Source: Vibrio sp. CK2-1
GTDB taxonomy: Bacteria; Pseudomonadota; Gammaproteobacteria; Enterobacterales; Vibrionaceae
DNA length: 64,000 nt
NCBI RefSeq assembly: GCF_021726515.1
Contig: NZ_JAKKCJ010000004.1
Coordinates: 62,001 to 126,000, forward strand
Reading direction: 5' to 3'
Made by a program: the position numbers and the translations under genes
Shown here: positions 1 through 8,281 of the stretch, one piece after another
How positions within the stretch are numbered: the stretch's first letter is position 1
Layout: every line of letters starts with the position of its first letter
Notes under the pieces: model-generated
What the model was told of the DNA's origin: nothing
Databases searched by the model: none
The model's input: the letters and a program-made list of their open reading frames with translations, nothing else

Positions 1-774
1 GTATTTTACTTTGCTGTTGCGATGACGGTATCGATAGCTTCGGGTTATCTACTGGAAAAACTGGGTTTTGAGCGTTATATCAAACCAGAAGCGTATCAAT
101 CCCATGAAACGTCAGGATGTGCGACTAATTCAAATAATCAGCAAAGCAGCTGTTCATCTGTGGAAGCAAGCCCGAAAACATCATGTTGCGCACAACCTGA
201 GCCAGTTACCAAGGTAGAAGAGGTGAGCTGTTGCAGTAAAGTTGAAGCAGTAAATATTGAAGAAGCAAGGATTAAGCCCCAACCCAAAGTTGCAGTTGCA
301 TCGAATAGTAGTTCGTGTTGTTCTGCCAATAATGCCGAAACCTTACCCGAGACTAAGCCGCTTAGCCGTTGGATGAGAATATGGTTATCAACGTGGAAAG
401 ATTTTAAGCAAGTGTTGCCATATCTAATCTTGGGGATCGCGATTGGCTCATTTATCTATGGCTTTATTCCAACGGAATTTATCGTGGAGTATGCGGGTGC
501 AAACAAATGGTATGCCATTCCTGTCGCGGCAGTGATAGGTATTCCTCTGTATATTCGTGCGGAAGCGGTTATTCCATTAAGTGCGGCATTAGTGAAAAAG
601 GGAATGGCGTTAGGTTCGGTGATGGCCTTGATTATTGGTAGTGCAGGCGCGAGTCTAACAGAAGTTATTTTGCTTAAATCTATCTTTAAAAATCAGATGA
701 TAGCGGCATTTTTAACAGTAATATTAAGCATGGCGATTGGTGCAGGGTTACTTTATAACTTTATTTTTGGTTAA
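1..774 (+). CDS. Cys-rich metal efflux permease (DUF318/ArsP-like), 5' truncated by window edge
   Basis: The reading frame is already open at base 1, so the N-terminus is missing and 257 codons remain. What is visible is a membrane segment end, a hydrophilic linker of about 90 residues holding repeated Cys-Cys pairs (several SCC motifs), then a C-terminal half with about four hydrophobic segments, including a motif with PLYIRAEAVIPLSAAL. This architecture (permease PF03773 with a central Cys-rich loop) matches the SO_0444-type Cu/Zn efflux and ArsP-type permeases of Shewanella and Vibrio. The Cys pairs probably bind a soft metal ion on the cytoplasmic side. An ArsR/SmtB regulator follows on the same strand, supporting a metal-induced unit. 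Substrate (Cu, Zn or organoarsenical) cannot be decided from sequence. Confidence 0.75.
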   Translation, partial: VFYFAVAMTVSIASGYLLEKLGFERYIKPEAYQSHETSGCATNSNNQQSSCSSVEASPKTSCCAQPEPVTKVEEVSCCSKVEAVNIEEARIKPQPKVAVASNSSSCCSANNAETLPETKPLSRWMRIWLSTWKDFKQVLPYLILGIAIGSFIYGFIPTEFIVEYAGANKWYAIPVAAVIGIPLYIRAEAVIPLSAALVKKGMALGSVMALIIGSAGASLTEVILLKSIFKNQMIAAFLTVILSMAIGAGLLYNFIFG

Positions 775-776
775 TA

Positions 777-826
777 TACCCTTCGTACTTTGACTCTACC
801 TGTCGGACTTAGGTATATAGATTTTG
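777..826. repeat. remnant of ERIC-like dispersed repeat
   Basis: This short block begins with the same 15 or so bases that open the full ERIC-like copy at 30107 (ATACCCTTCGTACTT) and closes with an inverted counterpart ending GGTATAT. The interior is lost. It lies between the permease stop codon and the arsR start, so it is transcribed if the two genes share an mRNA. Confidence 0.5.
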
Positions 827-860
827 ACTATTTAAACATTTAACTTATGGCGAAGAAGTG

Positions 861-1163
861 ATGGAAATTGAAGCGATTGCAAAAACGTTGAAAGAACTCG
901 GGCATGCCACACGGTTAATGATTTATAACACGGTGGTAAAGGCGGGTTATCAAGGTATTGCGGTAGGGAAAATTCAAGAAAGGTTAGAGGTTCCAAACTC
1001 AACGCTTTCTCATCATATCTCTGCGCTAATTTCAGCCGGTTTGATCACCCAAAGACGTGAAGGCACCGTTTTATATTGTGTCGCGGAATATGAAGTTTTA
1101 CAAAGCGTGATCGGTTATCTGCAAGATGAATGCTGTGTCGATGAACGAGGGTCAGAAGATTAG
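861..1163 (+). CDS. ArsR/SmtB-family metal-responsive repressor
   Basis: A 100-residue winged-helix protein. The recognition helix region reads NSTLSHHISALISAGLI, the classic ArsR H-T-H pattern, followed by the beta-wing (REGTVLYCV). The ATG at 861 is preferred over an in-frame GTG at 858; a GAAG stands just upstream. There is no CxC box in helix alpha3; instead a Cys at the wing and a Cys-Cys pair near the C-terminus (DECC) are the likely metal ligands. Its place behind the Cys-rich permease suggests it controls that permease. The inducer is unknown. Confidence 0.85.
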   Translation: MEIEAIAKTLKELGHATRLMIYNTVVKAGYQGIAVGKIQERLEVPNSTLSHHISALISAGLITQRREGTVLYCVAEYEVLQSVIGYLQDECCVDERGSED

Positions 1164-1187
1164 TTTTTTATTATTAGCAGATAGAAT

Positions 1188-1215
1188 AAGGGGTCACTTT
1201 GATGAGTGACCCCTT
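1188..1215 (+). terminator. hairpin after arsR
   Basis: An 11-bp perfect stem (AAGGGGTCACT / AGTGACCCCTT) with a 6-base loop, 25 bases after the arsR stop. No long T-run follows on either strand, so it may act as a bidirectional weak terminator between the converging arsR and phoU. Confidence 0.55.
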
Positions 1216-1231
1216 AATATTTAGAGCTTTG

Positions 1232-1261
1232 GCACTTGAAGTGACCACTCCAATTACTTTG
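1232..1261. repeat. fused ends of an ERIC-like repeat (internal deletion)
   Basis: The block joins ACTTGAAG and CTCCAATTACTTTG, which are the inner edges of the two ends of the ERIC-like copy at 30107-30232. The roughly 100-base middle is missing. It lies directly after the phoU stop codon (minus strand). Confidence 0.4.
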
Positions 1262-1262
1262 T

Positions 1263-1910
1263 TTATTTACCTTTCACCATAAACTGGACATCTTTTGCGA
1301 TATCACTGATATGGTCACCAGCACGTTCTAAGCCTTTGGCGATAAATAACAATTCAACTTGTTGTTTTGGTGCAGTATTGCTATTGCCAAGCTCTTCTAA
1401 TAAAGACGTATAAAGCGCTTTATATTGGCTATCTAACTCATCATCACCTTTCCAAACAACGCCTGCTTGTGAATAGTTTTTATCATTGTAGGCTTGAATA
1501 ACATTGTTCAGCATATCCATTAGTTGAGTATGCATGTTATGAAATTCTTCATTACGTTGAGGGCTGATGGCATGTTTAAAACGGCTCGATTTGATTGCCA
1601 TCGATTTGGCATAATCACCGATACGCTCTAGACGAGGCGCCATGCGCATAGAGCACAGAATAAAACGTAAATCATCTGCGACGACATGCTGACGAGACAG
1701 TACTTTCTCACCGTAAAATTCAATAGAAGCTAAACACTGGTTGGCAAATTTATCTTGCTCTACCACTTCATTAGCAAGATCTTTATCTGGAATGTCAAAG
1801 ACCTGAAGTGCTTGCTCGAACTCTTGAAGAACGCTATTCGCCAATTGATTGACGGTTGCTTGTATTTCAGCTAAATCTTGATCAAACTTTTTAAATATAT
1901 GGGCACTCAT
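1263..1910 (-). CDS. phoU: phosphate signalling protein PhoU
   Basis: 215 residues with the two repeated three-helix PhoU domains. The conserved metal-binding patterns are visible as ERIGDYAKSMA (about residue 95) and ERAGDHISDIA (about residue 195). PhoU links the Pst transporter to the PhoR sensor and dampens the Pho regulon and phosphate uptake when phosphate is ample. The start ATG has AGGA about 8 bases upstream. It is the last gene of the pst operon, 9 bases after pstB. Length and motifs are normal. Confidence 0.95.
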   Translation of the reverse strand: MSAHIFKKFDQDLAEIQATVNQLANSVLQEFEQALQVFDIPDKDLANEVVEQDKFANQCLASIEFYGEKVLSRQHVVADDLRFILCSMRMAPRLERIGDYAKSMAIKSSRFKHAISPQRNEEFHNMHTQLMDMLNNVIQAYNDKNYSQAGVVWKGDDELDSQYKALYTSLLEELGNSNTAPKQQVELLFIAKGLERAGDHISDIAKDVQFMVKGK

Positions 1911-1919
1911 AATGTATTC

Positions 1920-2774
1920 CTAACCAAATCGTCCTGTAATGTAATCGCGTGTTTTCTCTTTTTGTGGTGAGCGGAATAAATTGTCGGTTGGAGCAAACTC
2001 AACCATTTCACCCATGTGCATATAAGCAGTGTAATGAGAAATACGTGCAGCCTGTTGCATGTTATGTGTCACGATAACGACCGTGGTTTCTTTGTGTAAA
2101 TCGCTGAGCAAGTCTTCAATTTTTGCTGTTGCGATTGGGTCCAGTGCCGAAGTCGGTTCATCAAGTAATAACAAATCAGGCTTAGGGGCTAGTGCGCGGG
2201 CAATACATAAGCGTTGTTGTTGTCCGCCAGATAAGCCATAAGCCGAAGTATGTAGGCGATCTTTCACTTCATCCCAAAGCGCTGCACCACGTAAAGATGA
2301 TTCCACTCGTTCATCCAGTTCCGCTTTTTTTGTGATGCCTCGAATGCGAAGCCCTGCGACAACATTCTCGTAAATACTTTTCGGGAATGGGTTAGGTTTT
2401 TGGAAAACCATACCTACGGTTAAGCGAACTAAACCGGGCTCCATTTCAATTAAGTTTTTACCGCTTGGATGCAGCAAGATTTCACCTTGATACTTGTGAC
2501 CAGGGTACAAGTCATGCATACGGTTAAAGCTGCGCAATAAAGTACTTTTACCACAACCAGAAGGGCCGATAAGTGCGGTGATCTTTTTATCGGCAATCGG
2601 TAGGTTGATGCCGCTTAATGCTTGAACTTTACCGCCATACCAGAAGCTTAAGTCTTTTACTTCCGCGCGTAATGTGTCTGAAATAGTGTGTGTTGATGTG
2701 GTTTTGCTCTCTACAGCGGCTTCTTTTGGTTGAACTAAGTCGCTTGTTGGCGCTGTCATCGTTTGTGTGGTCAT
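1920..2774 (-). CDS. pstB: phosphate ABC transporter ATP-binding protein PstB
   Basis: 284 residues. Walker [10 protein letters not shown], signature LSGGQQQR, Walker [13 protein letters not shown] and the switch His (VIVTHNM) are all intact, so it should be an active ATPase. It powers PstCA-mediated import of phosphate from periplasmic PstS. The N-terminal 35 residues before the ABC domain are longer than in E. coli PstB, as often seen in Vibrio. AGGAA sits upstream of the chosen ATG. It lies between pstA and phoU in the operon. Confidence 0.96.
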   Translation of the reverse strand: MTTQTMTAPTSDLVQPKEAAVESKTTSTHTISDTLRAEVKDLSFWYGGKVQALSGINLPIADKKITALIGPSGCGKSTLLRSFNRMHDLYPGHKYQGEILLHPSGKNLIEMEPGLVRLTVGMVFQKPNPFPKSIYENVVAGLRIRGITKKAELDERVESSLRGAALWDEVKDRLHTSAYGLSGGQQQRLCIARALAPKPDLLLLDEPTSALDPIATAKIEDLLSDLHKETTVVIVTHNMQQAARISHYTAYMHMGEMVEFAPTDNLFRSPQKEKTRDYITGRFG

Positions 2775-2787
2775 AATATTTTTCCTA

Positions 2788-3708
2788 TCACTTCAAGTTA
2801 CGACGTAGTCGATAGCGGATATAAATAGCAATCCCGTTCATTGCTACGGTCATTGCAATCAGTACCACACCTGTGGTGGCTGCATTGACATGGAATTCTG
2901 CTTGCGGGCGAGATAGCCAGTTGAATAGCTGAATCGGCATTAAGGTAAATGGGCTCGATAACCAATCAAAATTAATGAAAGGGAATTGGCTTTGCACTGG
3001 AGGGCTAGGTAAGAAAGCGATAAAGGTTAATGCACCAATGGTAATAACCGGTGCGGCTTCACCAATCGCACGCGCTAAGCCAACAATCGTACCGGTTAAG
3101 ATGCCTGGGCGAGCAGCAGGGATAATATACATTCTTACTGTTTGCCATTGATCGGCACCTAAACCATAAGCGGCTTCACGTAGTTCTTGTGGGATACTAC
3201 GAATAGACTCACGAGTCGAAACGATAATTACTGGCAAGATCAATAAAGCCAATACTAGGCCCGCGGTTAAAATACTTTCCCCTAAACCAAAGCCATAAAT
3301 GAACAAACCTAAAGCGAGTAGGCCGTAAATGATAGATGGCACGCCAGCTAAGTTACTGACATTGATTTCGATAATATTGGTTAGCCAGTTTTTAGGTGCA
3401 TATTCTTCCAAGTAGATACCAGCAGAAACCCCTAAAGGAATCGAAATACAAGCGGTCACTAACATCACTAAGCTAGTACCGACCCATGCCGATAAAATTC
3501 CTGCACGTTCTGGGTGACGTGAAGGAAAGTTGGTGTAAAAACTTGGATCAAATAGACGCGGAAAACCCGTGTGGAGTAGGTCAATAAAAACGCTGAGCAA
3601 CAAAGACATAGCAACAACGAGGATAAATATCCCAATGGATGCGATGACTAAATCGTCTCGTTTGTTTTTACTGACAATTGTCTCAAGTGGAAGCGATGAA
3701 GTGGCCAT
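2788..3708 (-). CDS. pstA: phosphate ABC transporter permease PstA
   Basis: 306 residues with six predicted membrane segments and the MetI-like permease EAA loop ([16 protein letters not shown] followed by [20 protein letters not shown]). It forms the inner-membrane channel with PstC. Its ATG overlaps the pstC stop codon by one base, a sign of translational coupling. No defects seen. Confidence 0.95.
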   Translation of the reverse strand: MATSSLPLETIVSKNKRDDLVIASIGIFILVVAMSLLLSVFIDLLHTGFPRLFDPSFYTNFPSRHPERAGILSAWVGTSLVMLVTACISIPLGVSAGIYLEEYAPKNWLTNIIEINVSNLAGVPSIIYGLLALGLFIYGFGLGESILTAGLVLALLILPVIIVSTRESIRSIPQELREAAYGLGADQWQTVRMYIIPAARPGILTGTIVGLARAIGEAAPVITIGALTFIAFLPSPPVQSQFPFINFDWLSSPFTLMPIQLFNWLSRPQAEFHVNAATTGVVLIAMTVAMNGIAIYIRYRLRRNLK

Positions 3709-4640
3709 TAGTAAACCTCTCTAAATCTGCGACGCAGATAGAAACCAATGATGTTGAAAATTAAGGTGATGATAAATAGCACCAAGCCAGCAGCGAATAC
3801 GGATTGGTAGGCGATCGTGCCATGAGGCAAATCACCCATTGCCATCTGTACGATGAAAGAGGTAATAGTTGCAGCCCCTTCAGTTGGGTCGAAACCAAAT
3901 CTTGGGTTTTGTCCGGCAGCAATCGCTACCACCATGGTTTCACCTACTGCGCGAGACATACCGAGAATACAAGCGGCGGTAATACCTGATAACGCGGCTG
4001 GAATTACGATGTGCAGCGCGACCTTAAAACGAGAATAACCCAGCGCGTAGCCAGCTTCTCTTAAATGCATAGGAACAGAGCGCATCGCATCTTCACTTAC
4101 CGAGGCGGTGTAAGGCAGGATCATAATGCCCATTACAATACCCGGAGCCAGTAAGTTAAAACCTGATAACCCAGGAATGATGGCTTGTAAAAGAGGGGTC
4201 ACAAATAGTAAAGCAAAGAAACCGTAAACAACCGTTGGAATGCCTTCAAGTAATTCTAAAAAGGGCTTAACCGTTTCTCTTACTCGATTACTTGCATATT
4301 CACTTAAGTAAATAGCCAAACCAATACCGGCCGGAATTGCCACTAATAGAGCGATACCTGCAACGGTTAAGGTTGCTGAAACCAATGTCATTACACCAAA
4401 GTGAGCATTCTCAAACATTGGGGTCCATTGGGTATCAGTTAAGAAATCAGAAAGTGCGACGTGTTCAAAAAAAGGTAAGGATTCTGAGATCAATACATAG
4501 ACAATGCCGACTGTGACTAGGATAGAAGCCAACGCCGCTGCCATTAATAAATATCGGCTGACGATATTCCAAAAAGCACGACGTCTCAGAAATGCTTCTG
4601 AAACCATCATGCTATCTGGGCTTAAGTTTGTTTTATTCAT
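3708..4640 (-). CDS. pstC: phosphate ABC transporter permease PstC
   Basis: 310 residues. It is the partner permease of PstA with six or seven hydrophobic segments and the EAA loop LREAGYALGYSRFKVALHIV. The frame is open further upstream, but the ATG at 4640 (MNKTNLSP) has AGG about 10 bases before it and fits the family; the extension from 4667 is not needed. It is followed directly by pstA with a one-base overlap and lies downstream of pstS. Confidence 0.94.
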   Translation of the reverse strand: MNKTNLSPDSMMVSEAFLRRRAFWNIVSRYLLMAAALASILVTVGIVYVLISESLPFFEHVALSDFLTDTQWTPMFENAHFGVMTLVSATLTVAGIALLVAIPAGIGLAIYLSEYASNRVRETVKPFLELLEGIPTVVYGFFALLFVTPLLQAIIPGLSGFNLLAPGIVMGIMILPYTASVSEDAMRSVPMHLREAGYALGYSRFKVALHIVIPAALSGITAACILGMSRAVGETMVVAIAAGQNPRFGFDPTEGAATITSFIVQMAMGDLPHGTIAYQSVFAAGLVLFIITLIFNIIGFYLRRRFREVY

Positions 4641-4707
4641 ATAGATAGTACCTAATCGATACAACAAAGAGGGCAGAAAACTGCCCTCATACGATTTTTA
4701 TTACGAA

Positions 4708-5700
4708 TTATTTTGGTGTGCGAGCGAGAAGCTCTTCGATACCAACACCAACTTCGGCACCGTGGAATACACTACCTGTGCTGCGTTTTTTGAAGTTCTC
4801 TTGAGCCAGTTTGTAAGCTTTTTCTGGAAGAGGTACATAACCTACTTCGCTTACTAACTTAGCCGCTTCTTTTTCATCCATGTAGAACTCAACAAAACGC
4901 TCGACGTGCTTTTTCTCATCAGCCGATTTTTTGCTTACGTAGATGAAGATTGGGCGAGATAGTGGTTGGTAAGTTGCATTTTTTGCATTCTCAACACTTG
5001 GTTCAACTGCTGCGCCACCTTTCCAGCTAATAGGAGCGGCTTTTAGCTTGTCTTTGTTTTCTTCAAAGTAAGCTAGACCGAAGAAACCTAATGCTTCTAC
5101 ATCGTTAGCAACACCTTGTACGATGATGTTGTCATCTTCTGTTGCAGTGAAGTCACCACGGCTTGATTTTCCTTCCACAACCGCTTCAAGGAAGTAGTCG
5201 TAAGTACCTGAGTCAGTACCTGGACCAAAAAGTTTTAATGGGCGGTCTGGGAAATCTGGGTTCATTTGCTTCCAAGAAGTAATCTTACCTTGAGCTGCGG
5301 GTTCCCATGCTTTTTTAAGGTCTTCAACATTCAGTTGTTTTACCCAGTCATTTTCAGGGTTGATAACAACAGTTAACGCATCAAGAGCGGCTGGAAGTTC
5401 GATAAATTCAACGCCATTTTCTTCACAAAGTTTACGTTCAGAATCTTTAATTGGGCGTGAAGCATTAGAAATATCAGTTTCACCACGACAAAACTTTTTA
5501 AAACCACCGCCAGTACCAGAGATACCTACAGTCACCATTGTTTTGCCTTTCTCAGCAATTTGGAACTCTTCTGCCATTGCTTCAGTGATAGGGAAAACGG
5601 TACTTGAACCATCGATTTTAACTAGGTCACGAGCATTGGCTGTATGGCTTACTGTTAATAGTGAGGATAAAACTAAAGTTGTTGATAACGTGTGTTTCAT
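4708..5700 (-). CDS. pstS: periplasmic phosphate-binding protein PstS
   Basis: 330 residues with a Sec signal peptide ([13 protein letters not shown]..., cleavage likely after ANA). The phosphate-binding loops typical of the family are seen: [30 protein letters not shown], and [13 protein letters not shown]. The start at 5700 is chosen because GGAGA lies 6-7 bases upstream. It is the first gene of the pst operon and divergent from the unknown gene at 5861. It captures phosphate in the periplasm; such proteins also bind arsenate less tightly. Confidence 0.95.
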   Translation of the reverse strand: MKHTLSTTLVLSSLLTVSHTANARDLVKIDGSSTVFPITEAMAEEFQIAEKGKTMVTVGISGTGGGFKKFCRGETDISNASRPIKDSERKLCEENGVEFIELPAALDALTVVINPENDWVKQLNVEDLKKAWEPAAQGKITSWKQMNPDFPDRPLKLFGPGTDSGTYDYFLEAVVEGKSSRGDFTATEDDNIIVQGVANDVEALGFFGLAYFEENKDKLKAAPISWKGGAAVEPSVENAKNATYQPLSRPIFIYVSKKSADEKKHVERFVEFYMDEKEAAKLVSEVGYVPLPEKAYKLAQENFKKRSTGSVFHGAEVGVGIEELLARTPK

Positions 5701-5755
5701 GACTGTCTCCATTTGTTAGTCATTTGTGTTTCGATTGTTACCCTACCGATCATTT

Positions 5756-5773
5756 ATTACACATTTATGTCAC
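5756..5773 (-). promoter_or_regulatory. candidate PHO box upstream of pstS
   Basis: Read on the minus strand, two 7-base direct repeats GTGACAT and GTGTAAT are separated by an AT-rich 4-base spacer, as in PhoB sites (CTGTCAT-N4-CTGTCAT). It lies about 56-73 bases upstream of the pstS start, a usual place for PhoB activation. The match is imperfect. Confidence 0.4.
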
Positions 5774-5860
5774 TTTATTTAAATATCTGCATGTCCGTAT
5801 GTGTAGATGGTTTTTTGTGCTATATCTTTTTTACGGATAGATATTCACGAAGAGGGAAGT

Positions 5861-6235
5861 ATGGATAAGCGAAGTGTGCATTTTATTAGTTACCCAGATT
5901 CAAGCTTGGCTCGAATTGCTGCGCATCTTTTACATCAACAATCGGCGAGCTTGTATGACATTTCGTTTGAAGTGTTAGACGATGAATTGGAATCTGAAGG
6001 GATGGAATTAGAGCGCTTCGATTATTTCGGCTACTCATTTCTTGATCCAACTAGCGAACTTGAACCAGCTTATGATTATGTGGTTGATATTAATTATGCA
6101 ATGTACCGCTGCCAGAAAAGGCGGGAAGCCTACTTCAAGAATATTTACTGGGAAGTTGGCTGCAATAAAAGTGCAACACAAGTCCTGCAAGATAATGTCA
6201 ATTTTTTTGTCTCTCGTTTTAACATCGTTGCGTGA
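5861..6235 (+). CDS. uncharacterised 124-residue soluble protein
   Basis: A hydrophilic acidic protein without signal peptide or membrane segment; I do not recognise the family. The ATG at 5861 is preceded by GAGGGAAGT, a good ribosome site, whereas the longer open frame from 5807 is not supported. It is rich in aromatic residues (several Tyr and Phe) with an acidic middle part (DDELESEGMELE). It is divergent from pstS with about 160 bases between starts, so it could share Pho control, but that is inference only. Confidence 0.7.
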   Translation: MDKRSVHFISYPDSSLARIAAHLLHQQSASLYDISFEVLDDELESEGMELERFDYFGYSFLDPTSELEPAYDYVVDINYAMYRCQKRREAYFKNIYWEVGCNKSATQVLQDNVNFFVSRFNIVA

Positions 6236-6260
6236 CATTCCAATGTGTTTGAATTAGTTA

Positions 6261-6307
6261 TTGACTTCTATTTTATATTAAATAATATATACGCATATTC
6301 ATATATA
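6261..6307 (+). promoter_or_regulatory. arsR promoter with overlapping AT-rich dyad (putative ArsR operator)
   Basis: TTGACT at 6261 and TAATAT at 6283 are spaced 16 bases apart, a good sigma-70 match. An imperfect palindrome (ATATATACGCATATTCATATAT) overlaps and follows the -10 region just upstream of the arsR ATG at 6319, where a repressor would block transcription. Confidence 0.5.
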
Positions 6308-6318
6308 AGGGTGTAGCG

Positions 6319-6660
6319 ATGTTGCCTCATCAATTTTTTAAATTACTTTCAGACGAAACTCGTGTGAGATGTTTACTGATTATTGCTCGTGAAAAACAAG
6401 TGTGCGTGGGGGAATTAACGCTCGCTCTTAATGAAAGCCAGCCGAAAATATCTCGCCATTTAGCGTTATTACGTTCAAGCGGAGTGGTGATTGATGTTCG
6501 CCAAGGTCAATGGGTTTTTTACCGATTGTCGAGTGAGTTACCTGGCTGGATGAGAAAACAAATTCAAGGGCTAACAGAATCTAACTGTTTAAAGAAAGCA
6601 TACCAACAAGATATTTTGCGCTTATCTGAGATGGAATCACGTCCAGAGTGCTGTGTTTAG
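6319..6660 (+). CDS. arsR: ArsR-family arsenic repressor of the arsJ operon
   Basis: 113 residues, winged helix. DNA-recognition helix [19 protein letters not shown] and wing [10 protein letters not shown] are clear. The classical E. coli As(III) site CVCxxC is not present: the equivalent helix has CVGEL with Cys29 only, while Cys18 lies nearby and a Cys-Cys pair ends the protein (ECCV). It is the first gene of a tight cluster with GAPDH, a phosphatase and ArsJ. The order matches the V. cholerae vc1068-1071 arsenate-inducible operon. Confidence 0.88.
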   Translation: MLPHQFFKLLSDETRVRCLLIIAREKQVCVGELTLALNESQPKISRHLALLRSSGVVIDVRQGQWVFYRLSSELPGWMRKQIQGLTESNCLKKAYQQDILRLSEMESRPECCV

Positions 6661-6671
6661 AGGAAAATAAG

Positions 6672-7673
6672 ATGTCTATAAAAGTAGGAATAAATGGATT
6701 TGGTCGTATTGGACGTTTAGCGTTAAGAGCATCGTTTGATTGGCCTGAAATTGAATTTGTACAAATTAATGATGTGGCAGGGGATGCAGCAACGCTTGCG
6801 CATTTACTAGAATTTGATTCTGTACAGGGCCGTTGGCACCATGAAGTGACTAGCGAAGGCAATACGATTGTTATCAATGGTCAGACGATTCAAACCACAA
6901 AAGAAAAAGCCATTGATGCGGTTGATTGGTCAGGCTGTGATGTCGTGATCGAAGCGACGGGCGTTCACCGTAAAACAGAATTTCTTAATCAATATTTAGC
7001 ACAAGGTGTTAAGCGTGTTGTGGTTTCAGCACCAGTAAAAGAAGAAGGTATTGCTAACATCGTTGTCGGTGTGAACGATCATATTTTTGAACCGGCAAAA
7101 CATCAAATCGTAACCGCGGCGTCTTGTACCACTAACTGTATTGCGCCTGTGGTAAAAGTGATCCATGAAAAATTGGGCATCGCTCAATCCTCTTTCACTA
7201 CGATTCATGATTTAACCAATACTCAAACCATTTTGGATGCACCCCATAAAGACCTTCGTCGTGCTCGCGCCTGTGGCATGAGTTTGATCCCAACCACTAC
7301 TGGTTCGGCAAAAGCGATTGTTGAAATCTTCCCTGATTTAGCCGGCAAAATTGACGGCCATGCGGTTCGCGTTCCACTGGCTAACGCATCATTAACCGAC
7401 ATTATTTTTGATGTTGAGCGTGATACCACGGTTGAAGAGGTCAATGCATTACTAAAAGAAGCGTCTGAAAATGAACTTGAAGGCATTCTTGGTTTTGAAG
7501 CTCGTCCATTGGTTTCGATTGATTATAAAGGCGACCAACGTTCAACAATTGTTGATGCCTTGTCTACTATGGTTGTCGGTAAACGCATGGTGAAAATCTA
7601 CGCTTGGTATGACAATGAAATGGGTTACGCAACGCGTACTGCAGAATTGGTTCGTAAAGTTGGCCTAGCATAA
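6672..7673 (+). CDS. ArsJ-associated glyceraldehyde-3-phosphate dehydrogenase
   Basis: 333 residues. NAD-binding start [17 protein letters not shown], catalytic Cys152 in SCTTNC, and the HDLTNTQ and RAR substrate-site regions are intact. The ATG at 6672 (MSIKVG) fits the GAPDH N-terminus and has GAGGA upstream. In ars operons this dedicated enzyme uses arsenate in place of phosphate to form 1-arseno-3-phosphoglycerate. It is 11 bases downstream of arsR and 12 bases upstream of the phosphatase gene. It is unlikely to be the main glycolytic GapA, given context and divergence from the usual GapA sequence. Confidence 0.9.
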   Translation: MSIKVGINGFGRIGRLALRASFDWPEIEFVQINDVAGDAATLAHLLEFDSVQGRWHHEVTSEGNTIVINGQTIQTTKEKAIDAVDWSGCDVVIEATGVHRKTEFLNQYLAQGVKRVVVSAPVKEEGIANIVVGVNDHIFEPAKHQIVTAASCTTNCIAPVVKVIHEKLGIAQSSFTTIHDLTNTQTILDAPHKDLRRARACGMSLIPTTTGSAKAIVEIFPDLAGKIDGHAVRVPLANASLTDIIFDVERDTTVEEVNALLKEASENELEGILGFEARPLVSIDYKGDQRSTIVDALSTMVVGKRMVKIYAWYDNEMGYATRTAELVRKVGLA

Positions 7674-7685
7674 GGAAAGTTTGTT

Positions 7686-8189
7686 ATGACGCATCCAACA
7701 TGGTTACTACCACTTGAAGTGGATAATGCAGGGCTAGTATTAACGCCTTGTCCTGGAACAAAAGGTGTTGAGCTTGCTGAGAGTATTGCACAGCTTAAAT
7801 CTCAAGGGGTGAGCATTATCGTTACCGCTTTAAGTGTTAAAGAGATGCAAGAAGCTGGCGTTGAACACTTACCAGAAGAAGTCGAAAAAGCCGGCCTGCA
7901 ATGGTTTAACGCGCCAATTGAAGATGATCGCGCACCAGATGAAGCCTTTCATGCTCGCTGGAAGCACCTTGCACCTTCTTTACATAAAGCGGTAAATAAC
8001 GGTGAAAAAGTCGCACTTCATTGCATGGGTGGTTCTGGCCGTACTGGTTTATTAGCGGCTCACCTTTTATTAGAAAAAGATTGGGAATTACCTGAAATTA
8101 TTTCTCAAGTTCAAGCATTAAGACCGGGCGCTTTTACCAAACAAATTCAAATTGACTATATCAATCAGTTTGCAAAATCTGTTGCTTAA
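7686..8189 (+). CDS. dual-specificity phosphatase-like protein of the arsenate operon
   Basis: 167 residues. The cysteine phosphatase loop HCMGGSGRTG (Cys113, Arg119; CX5R) is intact and a general-acid Asp is plausible in the IEDDRAPD loop. The family is CDKN3/DSP-like. It sits between the GAPDH and arsJ genes, as in Vibrio arsenate clusters, where a putative phosphatase contributes to arsenate resistance. Its substrate there is unclear; acting on the arsenylated or phosphorylated glycerate is a reasonable guess. Confidence 0.85.
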   Translation: MTHPTWLLPLEVDNAGLVLTPCPGTKGVELAESIAQLKSQGVSIIVTALSVKEMQEAGVEHLPEEVEKAGLQWFNAPIEDDRAPDEAFHARWKHLAPSLHKAVNNGEKVALHCMGGSGRTGLLAAHLLLEKDWELPEIISQVQALRPGAFTKQIQIDYINQFAKSVA

Positions 8190-8237
8190 TTCAACGCTGG
8201 TTTGATCAATTAATTTTTAATAATTAATAAAACCAAA

Positions 8238-8268
8238 AGAGCTGCCTTCTTTGGGTGGCTCTTTTTTT
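8238..8268 (+). terminator. intra-operon hairpin before arsJ
   Basis: A 9-bp stem with two wobble pairs (AGAGCTGCC / GGTGGCTCT) followed by seven T's, placed between the phosphatase stop (8189) and the arsJ ATG (8282). It has the form of a factor-independent terminator and would lower arsJ expression relative to upstream genes, unless arsJ has its own promoter. Confidence 0.7.
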
Positions 8269-8281
8269 AAAGAGAATGATT

